Below are positions 33,500 through 45,025 of a stretch of DNA of 64,000 nucleotides, one piece after another. Positions within the stretch are counted from its first letter, which is position 1; the number at the start of each line of letters is the position of its first letter. Both the position numbers and the translations under genes were made by a program. The stretch spans positions 39,964,003 through 40,028,002 of the forward strand of contig NC_059075.1 of NCBI RefSeq assembly GCF_020497125.1. The letters run 5' to 3'. The notes under the pieces are model-generated. The model was given only the letters and a program-made list of their open reading frames with translations. It was not told where the DNA came from and did not search any database. The stretch comes from Mauremys mutica. Taxonomy: Eukaryota > Chordata > Testudines > Geoemydidae.

Positions 33500-33777
33500 A
33501 GACTTGGTGGAGCTTGCAGCTAAAAATCACCAAAGAGTCTGACAAAACAAATGAACACAAAATTTTCCATGACAATTTGAATGGAAAAAATTTAACATGA
33601 AATTTCATTTCTCGTGCTAAAAAAGGAAAAAAAAGGAGGAAAACAAAACTTCCCTAAAAGATGTGATCATTTTCAATTCGAAATTAAATGAAATTATTTT
33701 GCAGTTATTTTTGTTTCTTTCAAAAAATGATTTTTTTTCTGGAAAAAAAAGAGGTCTGTGAGAAATCTCCAACCAGC
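33500..33777. mobile_element. AT-rich MITE, eroded
   Basis: AAAATTT- and GAAATTT-rich sequence ending CCAACCAGCTCTGG, the same terminus type as at 61561-61578. The opposite end is not clear. Non-coding. Confidence 0.45.
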
Positions 33778-35905
33778 TCTGGTCACATGGTATTGATCCC
33801 TGATTGGATGAGTCAAAAACAGTTTCTTGGCCATTTCTAATACATACATGAGTATTTGTAGCTGTTGAAGTACTCTATGGAGTGAAGTGGAAAAAAATCT
33901 TTTCAGAATGGTCTCTTGTGTGGACACACTTATTATTTATCCTCATTCATAATCACCAAGAGTTTTCGTCCTGCAAACAGTCTCTTGTATAAAACTTTGC
34001 CGCCCTGACTGTTCAGGAAGAAGCAAATACATGTGGCAGTGAAGAGCAGCAAAGTTGATTGGTTTTCACAAATACTTCTTGCTGTATTCGCCCAAATCTA
34101 TTCATGCGCTACTTACTCCAGCTTTTGCTTTGAGTATGTTCTTCCAGCACGAATAATCAGGCCAATACATATTTGCAGTTATTCACCATTCTCTCTTCCC
34201 TCAAACGATCTTGTGAACAAAAACCCCACTGCCGGGAACGTTTGCAGAACGTTAATAAAAGGGGCTGTGTCAAGTCAAGCCATGTCATTTTTTTTTAAAT
34301 AAATATTTGTAAATACTTCTTTTCAGTATTCACCCAAGCCTAGAGCCAACTGATATATCCCTAAGCAAGCCCATCCAGCCAAATCCAGATCATTGAGTGA
34401 ACTGGTATATCCCTAAAGAGACTTGGCATAGTCCAGCCAGTAGATGGCAGGAGTGCTCTTATATGAAATCCCAATCCTAGACAGATTTGCTTCCACAGCA
34501 GATATTGTTTGCCTCTCTTTCCCCAGATTTTTTTGTTCTGACCATTTGCATAAAATGGGATCTCCAACTCTTAGGAGTGTTCATCTGCTCTAGTACTGCG
34601 TCTGTGGCATCTGCAGCAGACAGCTGAGGAAACAGCTGAGCTGTGATGCCGCAACCAGAGGATGACAAACTGGGTGGTGTAAGAGTTGGGTGAGAATAAA
34701 TAGTAGGGTCAGATGTCTGTGAAGAAACAGTGATCTTGCTTTTATACACATTCTCCCTAGCAATAAAAAACAAGAGGAAAGAGAAATGCAGAAAATAAGA
34801 GAGCAAGGGGGGAAAAACTGTCCCCTAAAGAGAGTGTTGTAATGTACCCACTGGTGTATTTGTCATCACTGCACTCTTCAGGATGGAATGCCAGAGGGGT
34901 GGGGGTAGGAGGGTGTCTCCCCTCCCTCCTTCAATCCTTCTGGCTACAGCCTATAGCGGATTGCTACCACAGCTAACGAGATTCTCATAGTTCAAATTGA
35001 AGAGGCCAGTGTCCTATGTTCTTGGATCAAAAGACCACGAGTTCCATTACCCCAGCCCCTGGCAACCTTCTAGTCCACGTAGCCTTGTGTGTAATATTGG
35101 GAACAACCATGAAATCTACATGGCTACAAAACGATTCAAGGCGTCGGCAGCATTTTAAATGAAGAGGCAATACTAATAACACTCGGGCTGAGCTAGAGGA
35201 AGGGGAAAGAAAAGCTCTTCATTAAAATCAAGTTGCCTATGCTGGGCCCAGAATTCTCCACTTCTTTCCTATATTATTAATATGATTCTTTTAAAGGGAG
35301 CCATTGCTATTCACTAGATTTAAAAAAAAAACCCCACAGTGTTTAAAATGCTGCTGCAACAGTAAATATCACCTCTGGCATATTTGTCCTGGAAGAAAAG
35401 AGCGCGATTTGGAATACCTAATTGAAATGTGCTACGGGAGATAAGGCCGGCTGCAGAGACTGACATTTAAAAGTAGGATACACCAAACAAGACATGAAAT
35501 ATCACTGTTGTGGGCCTCAAAGCGGAAAGCCACTTTCACTGAACTGAACCCTTCTCCTCAACCCCCTCCTCAGCTCTGTTGTTACAGGCAGAGCCAACAA
35601 TTAACCCCTTCCCTGATGCCACCACACAGAAAAGCACCATTGGGGAAGCTGCCCACACAAAGATAATTGTGGTTGTCACTATTTGCGCTTGGCTCTTCCC
35701 TACCCGTAGCTGCAGTTCTAGGTTCACCATGATTCTAGCAATTAAAATATATATATTTTTTAAAATTGAGCATTTGGGGCTTCCCAAATTAGTAACTAAT
35801 GACACCACATCGAGAGACAATCTTTCCACCCCAGACGGCATGTTTGTCAAGGTGACCACTGTTAGGAATCATGTGAGGATGACGCCCTAAATTTACAGGA
35901 TTTTC
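33778..35905. other. Anonymous sequence, no gene recognised
   Basis: About 2.1 kb without a supported feature. Open frames of about 100 codons (34477-34806 minus, 35536-35859 minus, 35579-35890 plus) overlap on opposite strands and show no domain. Confidence 0.5.
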
Positions 35906-35909
35906 AGGG

Positions 35910-36075
35910 AATTTTACCCAGGTCTGCCAATGATTCACTCTATAATTTTGGGCAAGTCACTCCTCCTTTCTGAGCTTCACTTTCCCCATCTGAGGAGAAG
36001 GATACTGACCAATCTCCCAGGAGCTTTGGAAGGCTAAGTCCATTCACAACTGTAAAGCACTCTTAGATGTATGCT
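35910..36075 (+). mobile_element. MIR/CORE-type SINE
   Basis: CCCAGGTCTGCCAATGATTC, TTTTGGGCAAGTCACTCCTC, TTCACTTTCCCCATCTGAGG and a TGTAAAGCACTCTTAGATG end follow in plus-strand MIR order. Confidence 0.75.
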
Positions 36076-37074
36076 AAGATGTATGTATTAAAACTGGAAA
36101 AAAACACAGTACTCTCCATCCTCCATAGAGCTTGGACATGTTGCATCTACAGGGCTCCCAGTCAAAGACTGATAAGCAAACTTCAATGTCTCACATGGCA
36201 ATGCAGATCACTAAACACTGGCTCCTCTGACCAAAGCAAAATGCATGTTTTTATCCATTTATATGGGGGAAGGAATAACTGCATGCATCCAGGAGAAGAC
36301 AAAGACATAGGTGACATGGTGCTCTGGGGATGGTAGCTAGTACCTTCGGAAAATAGTTAGCTTTGTAAACATCTCTGTTGGGAAATTGGCAAGGGCCTCA
36401 CTAGCTAACAGCTCTGTAGCTCTGTCCCCTTTCACCATTCCAGAAGAATATTCCATGTCAACACCTCTGTTCCCTTTCACCATTCTGGAAGAACAGAAGG
36501 ACAATTCCTATGATTATAATGTGTAATATAGTGGAAGGCACAGGAGTAGAGAACCTAGTGGAGGGGACAGGAATTCAGGAAAGCCCTTGGATACCACACA
36601 CAAGGAGAAGAATTATTAAACATTGGCATTAGATCAGCTCCTAAGCACTTTGCTGGCTTATTTACAATTTACACAAGGGCCTTTGAGCGATCAGAGAAGG
36701 TCCAGCAAGAAAACAGCAGGGAAGTGAATCTAACAGGCTATGTGTACAAACATAAAGGTTACACCCATTGCGTCTCAGACAAGGATTTAATTACAGTTAC
36801 TGTTCATTAAATCACCACCAATGTGTTATATAAATTTCACTCTCTCACCCCCTGGGATAGCAGGGGGGAGACTAGGAGCAGCAAGAGAGTTAAGCACTGT
36901 GTCTTGCTCAATGGAGCCTCCTGTTGCCCATGTAGGAGCAGCAAAGGTCTGCAAAGCCAGCTGGGTATATTCTTGGATTTGGAGCTGCATTCTCTTTTGC
37001 ATCATCACATTGGCCATCAGATTTGGTGGACGAATAGTGTCACTCAAAAATGGGAAACCCCTAGTTGAGGGTAG
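36076..37074. other. Anonymous sequence with a local duplication
   Basis: No gene. About 26 bp around CCCTTTCACCATTC is duplicated 47 bp apart (36425-36446 and 36472-36494). A 177-codon frame at 36821-37354 crosses into the LTR and is not supported. Confidence 0.55.
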
Positions 37075-38056
37075 TGTGATGGGGTGCACCACAGCTGTTG
37101 CCACTTCTTCCTGGGGATTAGCTCTGCCAGGTGCTATGCCATCCTCCAGTGGTGTCTCTTCCATTGCCCTCTTCTCCTGCAGACCCCTCTCGCCCCAAGA
37201 ACCACAGCCTCCTCCTCCTCCTCCTCCAGGTCACTGTGTGGTTTCCCCTCCCAGGGGCAGGGGAGATGGTAGGGAGGGTAAAAAGTCTTTGCAGAACAAA
37301 TTGTCCCAGGGTGCCCTCTGCCTGGTCTGTCACACAGACCTCCATGGCCGGTAGGGGAACCCAGGCTCACCCTCTACTCCAGGTTCTAGCTCAGCGACAC
37401 CCTAGTTCAGAAGTTCTCAAACCATGAGTCAGGACCCCAAAGTGTATCACAACCTCATTTTAATGGGGTCACCAGGGCTGATTTAGACTTGCTGGGGCTT
37501 GGAGCCAAAGCCCAAGGGATTCAGCCCTGGGCAGCAGGGCTCAGGTTACAGGGCCCCTGAGCTTCTGCTTGGGCCCCTTTCCCATCTGAGGCAGTGCAGC
37601 TCAGGCTTTGGCCCTCCTACCCAGGGCCATGGGGCTCAGGCTTCAGCCCCCCTTCTGGGGTCATGTAGTAATTTTTGTTGTCAGAAGGGGGTAACAGTGC
37701 AATGGCATTTGAGAACCCCTGCTCTAGTCAGCAGAAAAGGTCTGCGCTCTTATTCCTTGCTGCTATTCCCCTAAGACTTCTCCTGCCTTCCCTGCACACA
37801 GCACACATCTCCGGGATTAGCAGCCTCCCAACTCCCTCCTCTCACAGGCTGCCCTTTACAGTCCTAAACACACCTCCTGCCTCTCACAGAATTACTCCTA
37901 TCCCTTAGTTTTGTACTGGCCCATCCTGCTTCCAGCTGAGCCTTCTGTTTGATTCATCAATCTCTACTCCCTGGCTCCTCCTCCAGGTGCCACCTATAGG
38001 TTAATTGGGCCAGATTTACCCTCTCAGGGCCAGTGTGAGGAGTATGTCCCATCACA
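37075..38056 (+). mobile_element. Probable solo LTR, split by a hAT element
   Basis: It begins TGTGATGGGGTG and ends TGTCCCATCACA, inverted termini of about 9 bp with TG/CA ends. The 5-bp flanks GGTAG and GGTGG match at 4 of 5. Without the nested hAT (37408-37721) the LTR is about 660 bp. No internal retroviral region lies on either side, so it fits a solo LTR from recombination. Orientation is tentative. Confidence 0.65.
37408..37721. mobile_element. hAT-type element nested in the LTR
   Basis: Starts CAGAAGTTCTCAAACC and ends ATTTGAGAACCCCTG. The 8-bp flanks CCCTAGTT and CTCTAGTC match at 6 of 8. The interior repeats GGGGCTCAGGCTT-type phrases. Non-coding. Confidence 0.85.
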
Positions 38057-38574
38057 GGTGGGGATTATCCGGGAGCAAAACTGACAAGTAATGAGACTTG
38101 GAACCAAACAAACACAGAGCCAAAGCTTCATTCCATATAGGCTACCAAATAGCCTTCAACTTTCAACCAGCACTGCCTTGAGTCAGATTGGAATTGAGTT
38201 GACAGCTCCATATCTCTTCTCCAGTACCTCGGGGGTGGGGGAGGGTCATTTAAAGGGAATGCCAAATATTAAACCAATGTAAAAATGCCTCTTAATTCTC
38301 TAAGAGATTAAAAGAGATGGACTCCACAGCCCCTTGCTTTCTGAGGCCCTTTTAGACACCCACGAACAGGCACAGTGGCTCAGCACAGCAGAGGGTGACA
38401 ACTGAGAAGGGCTCTGCTCTACCTTATAATTATTAACATTTACAGCTGCATAAGTGAAATTTGTAGCACTTTTTCACCCTCCCACAAAGCTGTCTGAGTG
38501 GATGCTGTTTGCAGCATCTGAAAATGATTTTGGGGAGGATTCTTTGCCTTATGAACTAGCATATTTTACTATTT
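38057..38574. other. Anonymous sequence
   Basis: Nothing recognisable. Confidence 0.5.
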
Positions 38575-38705
38575 ATATTGTTACAGTATAATCGCTTGGG
38601 GGGGCAAGGACTGTCTTTTCATTCTGTTTGTGCAAGCACCTAGCATAATAGGGTTCTGGCCCATAACCGGGACTCCTAGGCACTACCCCCAATACAGATA
38701 ATGAA
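38575..38705 (+). mobile_element. L2-like MIR tail
   Basis: GGGGCAAGGACTGTCTTTTC, AGCACCTAGCATAATAGGG and ACTCCTAGGCACTACC in plus-strand tail order, ending ACAGATAATGAAGAATAAT. Confidence 0.7.
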
Positions 38706-41700
38706 GAATAATTAAGACAAATATTACACACACTCCAATATACAGCAAGAGATCAGTCCCCTCCTCATTTCTTCATCAACCAGCAGCCACAGAGAGATGG
38801 GAAACAGAGGAGACCCAAACCAGCAAAGGAAACAGGGGGTTCAAAGACAATTCTGGCACCCAGAAGGCAATGGAAAACCCTCTCCACAACAATCCCACAT
38901 CTATGGGGCTAGTTTTCCCCAAATCAATGTCCACTCAGCCCTTTTCACAGCAGCAAAATAAATAAATTAATAGAATCCCGAAACAGCAGCAGCTCCTCCT
39001 TCCTACTCATTTCACAGTGTTAGTTAGAACTTTGGGGTGATGTGGTTGAGAGAGAGTATGTTGCTCTTACAGCCCATAATCTCAGCAAAGCAAGTCTGGA
39101 GTCCCTTCCAGAGAATGAGTCATGCTACCAAGGCAAGTATGATGTACTGCAATCTGGCTATATTACATAGAGAGAGTGTTGTTACATAGTCAGACATGGA
39201 GAAGACCTGTTCAGCCAGGATAGATTAGATAGCAATTCACATACACCAGTTGATCTCCCTTTGGACAAGCAGGTCTATTAACCTTGTGATGCACAATGCC
39301 TTTATTCAGCTTAGATAATTCACTCCATAAAACCCAATACATAGAACCAGTGACCTTAGTGGACTTTAGTGTCTCCAAATGGCAGGCCTCGTACACAACA
39401 CATCCACCTCACTTGACAAAGGATTATGGGGCTCATTAATGGTTAGACTAGAGACTGAAATGTTAGATCTCACGTTTGGGGTTTCCCTGCCCTGTAATCA
39501 GTAGTCTCATAATGAGAGTCCCAGAGTGTCAGAACTGTATCACAAAAGGCCCCTCAAGACACATCTGGAGAGCAGTCAAAAAGACTGGGGAGCTTTCGGT
39601 GACATCAGATGGAAAGGTTGAAGTTCAAATGTGGCTTCCTACCCCCAGAATGTAGGGGTTCCTAATAATGAATGAGTGTCCCACCTTTCAACATTCTAGC
39701 TCACCGGGAACATGGCAATTAAGTTCATTTGCCAGACTCCCAGTCACAAGCATCTGTATTATATTAGATACCCACACACAATATGTGCGTATATAACATA
39801 ATCCTGCAAGAACGGCCATTCCTCCCACCCCACCTACATGCTCAGGAGGAAAAAATGCTCCTGCACATATGATTCAATCCCTCTTCTGTGGCGTACAGTG
39901 CTCTGATGGGATGCCAGAACATTGTGGCCTGTTCCAAAATAAACGAAGAGCTTTCCCCGCTTGCTGTGTAATGATAGTAACAATTCTGAGGTCCCCATCA
40001 GAGGAAACGTTGCCAAGTACAGAGCTCTCCTTCAGTGTGGTGTCTGCTACAGCACACAAGGTAACCTGGCACAAGCAGGGACAGGCCATGGGATGGGAAA
40101 ATATCTCCTTCCTTCCAAATGCCTTCAAGATCAGGATCTGGGAATGGCACTGCTTACATGTGAAGTCAGCTTAGGACACAAGTGAAATGAGTTTGCTAGT
40201 ATCAGTTCAGTCAAGAGCATATACGTCTCATAAAACCTGTTTGACTCAATTGACAGATTTATCCCTAAAGGGGTAAGATTGGAATAGCAGGGGAAATGGC
40301 AAATCAGTAGTGAAGTGCATTGCAGAGTGGTACAGGATCCCAGGACTGTAACACTAGGCGGGTTAGGATTGAGGCCCATTAGCAGAGCTGTGCATGGGAG
40401 GAGGGGCACAAACTGAGATAGCAGGGAAGTTGTAAGTCAGGAATGAGGTGCACTGGCAGAGCTGCATGTGCAGGGGCCCAGGACTGGAATAACAGAGAGA
40501 GGTGGCAGGTCAGAAATGAGGTGAGTCTTGCACAGGGCCTGTTTATGCTTTGCTTATCTGTAGTTAGCATTACCAGCTTATCATGTTCATAAGAACCAAA
40601 CTCAGCCCCTTTAAATTTAATAAAAGTCTGATCCATCAGTGAGATGCTACTGGCGCTTTACTGTAGCACTAGTTCATGTCCTAATCCCCCCATCTGCATT
40701 CTCCGGGGCACCCTAGAGTCACAGATTCAAGGGAGATCACGCCTTATTTTCTCTGATCTCTTCTATCTCCTTCCCTTCATTCTTCTTGCAATTAAAAAAA
40801 AAATTCTCTTACCAGTCATTGTGACCAGAAATCCCTGTTATTTTTAGGAATTTATTTGAAAGTGCCCACAAGACAGCTGCTGTTATAAGAGCAGGAATAC
40901 TCATTTTAGGTGCACTTTCCAGGTATCCCTTGCCCACTGCAGCCCTAACCTGGCTCTGTACCTCCCCATACCTTGCCTCAGACTAGAGTGGTCTCAGCAA
41001 CTATTTTAGGCTCAGGCTGGGGTTTGGTTGGAGCGGGCAGTGGCTGCTGGTTCTGGTTTCCCTATTTTGTGTGTGTGTGTGTGTGCGTGCACGCGCGTGT
41101 CTGTGCGCACACACACTGTAAATTTCTCTATCTCATTTCTCTATAGCTCCCAACTCATCATCCCTATTTTTAGAAGAGCTGATGGATGCTGATAGAAGGG
41201 GGTGGGGAATTCATCACAACTATATTTTTTCCTTCCTGATAATTTGAATGAAGCCTTTCACGACCACCGTCGAGTTGGAATAGTGCCAGTTAGCAAAGCC
41301 GGCTCAAGTTGGCACTCAAACACTACAGTAATGGAAACAATATATAAAACTACACACAACAGACCATGTGCTGTGGTTAGTTTCTGATCATTGTGCCCTC
41401 TAGACTTAGCACCAACCATCTTCCTCTCCCCACCCCCACCCCCCACAAAGACGCACACATCCTGATTGTGCACCAACCAATGAAAATGGGCAGAGTCCTG
41501 ATTAATCCAGATGACTCTGCAAAACTGTAGCAGGAGCAGGCATGGTTCCTTCCCAAACGGGATCACCTTCAGCTGATATGGCTCACATGATGGTGGAGTA
41601 AGAGCGAGTAAGCAGGGAGGTTCAGGTGAATTCTAATTAACTGGAGCATCCTCACTTCAGAGACTGAAGCTCTCCTCTAGGGGGCACCAGAGTGGTGGGT

Positions 41701-42479
41701 GAAGGACATTCAAGTCTCATTACAGCAGTCTAAATGACCCGCTCAGATTCCTTCTTTCAAGGTACAGTGTAGCATGGTTCTAGGTCTTGGGAAAGAGGCA
41801 CTTCTTAAGGAGGGGAGGCATTTTAACAGAATTAATTGAATTTCTAAGGAAGGCAAAATACGCTGGCAAAGATAACAATACAACAGAGCAGGGAAGATGC
41901 TGAGAGCCTGGTCGGGGTTCTGAGCATATGGTGTGCCCAAGAGAAGTGAGCCATACATCATGAGGAGGATGGGGGCGGGGGGCAGCAGAGAGTCCCAGAG
42001 TGTTCTGATAAGGAATCACAGTTGCTGTGAGGGCCTGGAGAGACCAAGGGAAAGAATGAGAGAGTGAACCAGTCCCAGGCACGTCACTAAAAAGCAGAGG
42101 CTGGCTGCCTCTGGAAACATGTCACTCAGCTAAGGGTGGGGAGAGACTAGTACTGCTACAAGGTCACACTACTTCATTAATTTGAGGGGAAGGGGGGGAG
42201 AGAGAGAGTCAAGAGTCACTTTCCCCTTTCTCTGCTGAAGAAAGTTTGAGACACATCAAGGGGGAATAGACTGATCCAAGCCAGCTATGACACTGGGGCT
42301 TTTCTGGCATGAAATCATCTTTCAAGAACACTTTGGAAACACACACTCACTGAACACAGAATGCAATTATATACTGCTGCCACTCAGGATAAGTAAGTGG
42401 CTGCACTATATCCCGGCTGCAGCAGCAGGCGAAGCCTGAACACCAACTGTCTGGGAAGGGATCATATAGCCACAGAGAA
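38706..42479. other. Anonymous sequence, no gene recognised
   Basis: About 3.8 kb, the longest featureless block of the window apart from the microsatellite at 41067-41116. Open frames (for example 39869-40174 plus and 41258-41566 minus) are short, overlap on opposite strands and lack domains. Conserved regulatory DNA cannot be ruled out from one sequence. Confidence 0.5.
41067..41116. repeat. (TG)n microsatellite with CG interruptions
   Basis: A GT run followed by GCGTGCACGCGCGTGT and a CACACAC end. Alternating purine-pyrimidine over about 50 bp, a potential Z-DNA former. Confidence 0.95.
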
Positions 42480-42715
42480 CAGAACACAAGCTTATTGTTG
42501 TAAGGTTATTCTGGAGCATTGGGCTGCACACACTGGGTCTGGTATTGCAGGGTTGCTCTTGTCTTCAGCATTGGGCTGCATACAGTAGGTTTAGTTATTG
42601 TAAAGTTGCTTCTGAGAATCGGGCTGCACATGTTGAGTTGCTATCGTATCATAGGTTTGCTCTTGGATATTGAGCTAGGTACACTGGCTCGTTAATGCAG
42701 GGTTGCTCATGAGGC
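42480..42715. repeat. Degenerate minisatellite, about 50-bp unit
   Basis: The anchor GGGCTGCA recurs at 42521, 42573 and 42621 and as GAGCTAGG at 42672, giving periods of 52, 48 and 51 bp. Each unit continues with a GGGTTGCTCTTG-like second anchor. About four and a half units, diverged from each other, so the array is old. Confidence 0.85.
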
Positions 42716-43514
42716 ATAGATGAACTGGGTCTTTAGATGAGAAGAATTTGTTTTGGAGAAAAAGAAATAAGCTTCGACAATTCCATCAGATAAATGAAGA
42801 GGGGGGAAAAAGGACAGTCCAATTTTGGGTCCCTGCCACTCCCAGCCTCCCCTTTAACACATGGGCTTACGTGGGCATGATAACACTAGGATCCAAAAGC
42901 CAATTTGGCCTTGGTGTAGACATAGCCCCATGAGGAAGCTGCCCTTACACTATGCACCCAGGGAGAACAGCCGTGGGTAAAAACAACCAGCAGGAAGCCG
43001 TCCGAGTGAGGAAGAGTCTCCTCCACACACCCGCCCACGGGGAGCTGCTAAATAAACACCAGCTCATGCAGTCGTGACTGCTGAGCCTAGCAGGTTATTC
43101 TTACTCCTTTTCAGCAACCTCCTTCCCAACATCCTCCAGTAAACAGGCACAGCATTCACAGCGCAAGAGAATCTTTGGCCCTTCCCTGTTTCTCATTACC
43201 CACGCCACCCACTCACATTTTGTGCAGCCTGTTGCTAGATGGGGTCCTTCTGCCCTTGGCCTCTCTCTCTGCTCCCCCTCCCACCGTTTTAATTTGCATT
43301 AATATATTGTAATCTTTTTTAGCTAAATCCCTATCCCTCACAAATTTTGTTCCTGTTGCTGGGTGGAGTTAATGAGCTGCCAGATGCAGCTCAGCAAATT
43401 TGGGGGTTCTTCAGTCTAAAAGGGGGAGAGATTCTTACAATGGGTAGATCACTGCCCATGGCCACTGGAATGCAGAGGACTGCAGACGGAGGTTATTTGT
43501 ACAAAGTGGCCCTG
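42716..43514. other. Anonymous sequence
   Basis: No gene. A TTGGTGTAGACATAGCCCC block near 42913 resembles a hAT-type terminus but no partner end is visible. Confidence 0.5.
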
Positions 43515-43655
43515 AGGTTAAGGCAGAGGGTGGGGAGTTAGGAGACCTCGGCTCTCTTCCTGGCTCTGATGTAGACATGTGTGACCTCTGACAAGCCACT
43601 TAGTCTCTCCTCGTTTCAGTTCTCCCATCTGAAATATGGGAATAATTAATAATAC
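43515..43655 (+). mobile_element. MIR/CORE-type SINE
   Basis: GTTAGGAGACCTCGGCTC, GTGACCTCTGACAAGCCACT, GTTTCAGTTCTCCCATCTG and AATATGGGAATAATTAAT follow in plus-strand order. Confidence 0.75.
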
Positions 43656-43667
43656 AAGCATAAATCT

Positions 43668-43830
43668 GCAGTCACTTAGGACTACATGACTACTGCGATG
43701 CTGAGCACTGAGGCCATTTTAACTTCATGACAACAGTGAAGACAGAACTATGATCTTCTGGCTCAAAAGGCACAGGCCCCTGCTACCTGAGCTCAAGGAG
43801 AAGCACTACTAGCAGACACAGTTGGGCAGC
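43668..43830 (+). repeat. Unnamed interspersed repeat, copy 2
   Basis: Aligns with 23960-24120: CTGCAGTCACTTAGGA, GAGGCCATTTTAACTTCATG, AGACAGAACTATGATC and GAGCTCAAGGAGAAGC. Family unknown. Confidence 0.55.
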
Positions 43831-44139
43831 AGCAAGTCACACATTAACCAGCTCATTGCCACAGGGACCTCACAAGGTTGCTGAGGCTTCATTCATAGAT
43901 TTCTTTAAAGAGCTCTGAGAGCCTCAGATGGAAGGCATTTTACACAGGAAACATATTGTTATTATTGGATCTCCAGCCTGGTTTCCAGCCCATCATGTCC
44001 TCCTTAGGTCAGTAGGGGACAACATACCTTCCATTAACATTGGAGTCTAGGCAATCTCTTCTGGGTAAACTAGGAACAATCCAGTGGGCCAGATGGGAAC
44101 AACTGACTCACTTGTGACATGCAGCCTGGCCTCCTGCAC
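43831..44139. other. Anonymous sequence
   Basis: Nothing recognisable before the PLE target site. Confidence 0.5.
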
Positions 44140-44189
44140 TGGGGTCTTAAATGTATATATACAGTGTAGTTATAGCCATGTTGGTCCCA

Positions 44190-44318
44190 AGAGTTAACAC
44201 ATATTGTAAGGGACCATTCAAGATAGAGTGGCCTGTTAAAACCTATGCAGTCATAGGACAAAAAAGGACGTTAGTGTAAACTGTCAAATTGTAACAAGCC
44301 ATAAATCCAGTGTTTCAG
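44190..44318 (-). repeat. PLE inverted arm, left
   Basis: The inverse of 44738-44862 with moderate divergence. Shared blocks, read on the plus strand of the right arm, are CACTGGATTTATGGCTT, TTTTGTCCTATGACTGCA and TCTTGAATGGTCCCTTA. The arms flank the GIY-YIG frame and would let the transcript fold into a large hairpin. Confidence 0.88.
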
Positions 44319-44331
44319 TCCATCATTTTTA

Positions 44332-44703
44332 GTGTACAGCAGAGTCATGGATGTAAGAGAACAGCAGATGCAAAACCTGCAGACATATCTCCACTCCTAC
44401 AATGATCAATACCGCCACAACACACCTTTCAAGCTCCATGGATGCTACATGTGCCTATCACAGCATGTGGTATATCTCATCCAATGCAGTAAATGCCCCA
44501 GCAACTATATGGGTGAAACCAGACAATCACTACGCTCTCAGATGAACTCACACGGGAAAATGATAAAAGACAACACCAACCTATCACCTGTGGATGAACA
44601 CTTTTCACAAAGCGATCACTCTATGTCTGACCTATCAGTCCTCATCCTCAAAGGAAACCTGCATAACACTTTCAAAAGACAAGTCTGGGAGTTTAATTCA
44701 TAA
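44332..44703 (+). pseudogene. PLE GIY-YIG endonuclease domain
   Basis: A 123-codon frame. PLE proteins have an RT followed by a GIY-YIG endonuclease that cuts the chromosomal target. Residues about 36-90 carry the diagnostic order: HGCYMCLSQHVVYLIQCSKC (PLE-type cysteine pairs, then VVYLIQC, the GIY-equivalent strand), NYMGETRQSLRSQMNSH (the YIG-equivalent YMGET with the conserved arginine and a downstream histidine), and later VDEHFSQSDHSMSDLSVLIL. The first methionine is probably not the native start, because the preceding RT is lost. The frame is open to WEFNS, near the usual end of the domain. As a lone fragment it is presumably non-functional. Confidence 0.85.
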
Positions 44704-44737
44704 CTCTGCTAGAGACATTAAAAATCATGGACTGAAC

Positions 44738-44862
44738 AGAGACACTGGATTTATGGCTTATTACAACAATCTGTAACCCACTAACCCTATATTTTTGTCC
44801 TATGACTGCAGAGTTAACTGGCTACTCTGTCTTGAATGGTCCCTTAAAATATGAGCTAACTA
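44738..44862 (+). repeat. PLE inverted arm, right
   Basis: The forward partner of 44190-44318. It lies between the endonuclease stop codon and the 3' tail, so it is genuine PLE 3' UTR, whereas the left arm is the inverted duplicate. Confidence 0.88.
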
Positions 44863-44922
44863 CTTATGCTACACAATCTGTTCCACCTTGCATTTAACTG
44901 TGACGCTCAGAGAACCTTTCTC

Positions 44923-44962
44923 AGACCCGAAGAAGAGTTCTGTGTGGCGTGAAAGCTTGTCT
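44923..44962 (+). ncRNA. Hammerhead-like motif in PLE 3' tail
   Basis: AGAC (stem I), CCGAAGA (core), A, GAGT...GCGT hairpin, GAAA, GCTT, GTCT closing stem I. The layout equals that of the short insertions at 7529-7568 and 50650-50689. One core base (C for the invariant U) and one stem II mismatch suggest it no longer cleaves. Confidence 0.5.
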
Positions 44963-45025
44963 TTCTCACCAGCAGAAATTCGTCCAATATAAAATATTAC
45001 CTCAATCATCTTGGGGTCTTAAATG

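Larger units (their letters stand above)
44154..45011 (+). mobile_element. Penelope-like retroelement insertion with 14-bp TSD
   Basis: An 858-bp insertion flanked by exact TGGGGTCTTAAATG repeats (44140-44153 and 45012-45025). It contains an inverted left arm (about 44190-44318), a GIY-YIG reading frame on the plus strand (44332-44703), a right arm (about 44738-44862) that pairs with the left one, and a 3' tail with a hammerhead-like motif and the CCAATATAAAATATTACCTC end. The RT region expected upstream in a full PLE is missing, so the copy is 5'-truncated and carries an inverted partial copy at its left end. That layout is typical of PLE insertions. Confidence 0.92.

Noticed and set aside
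36821..37354. 177-codon frame with a hydrophobic segment
   Set aside because: It crosses the boundary of the LTR at 37075, so it joins unrelated sequence. No homology that I can recognise.
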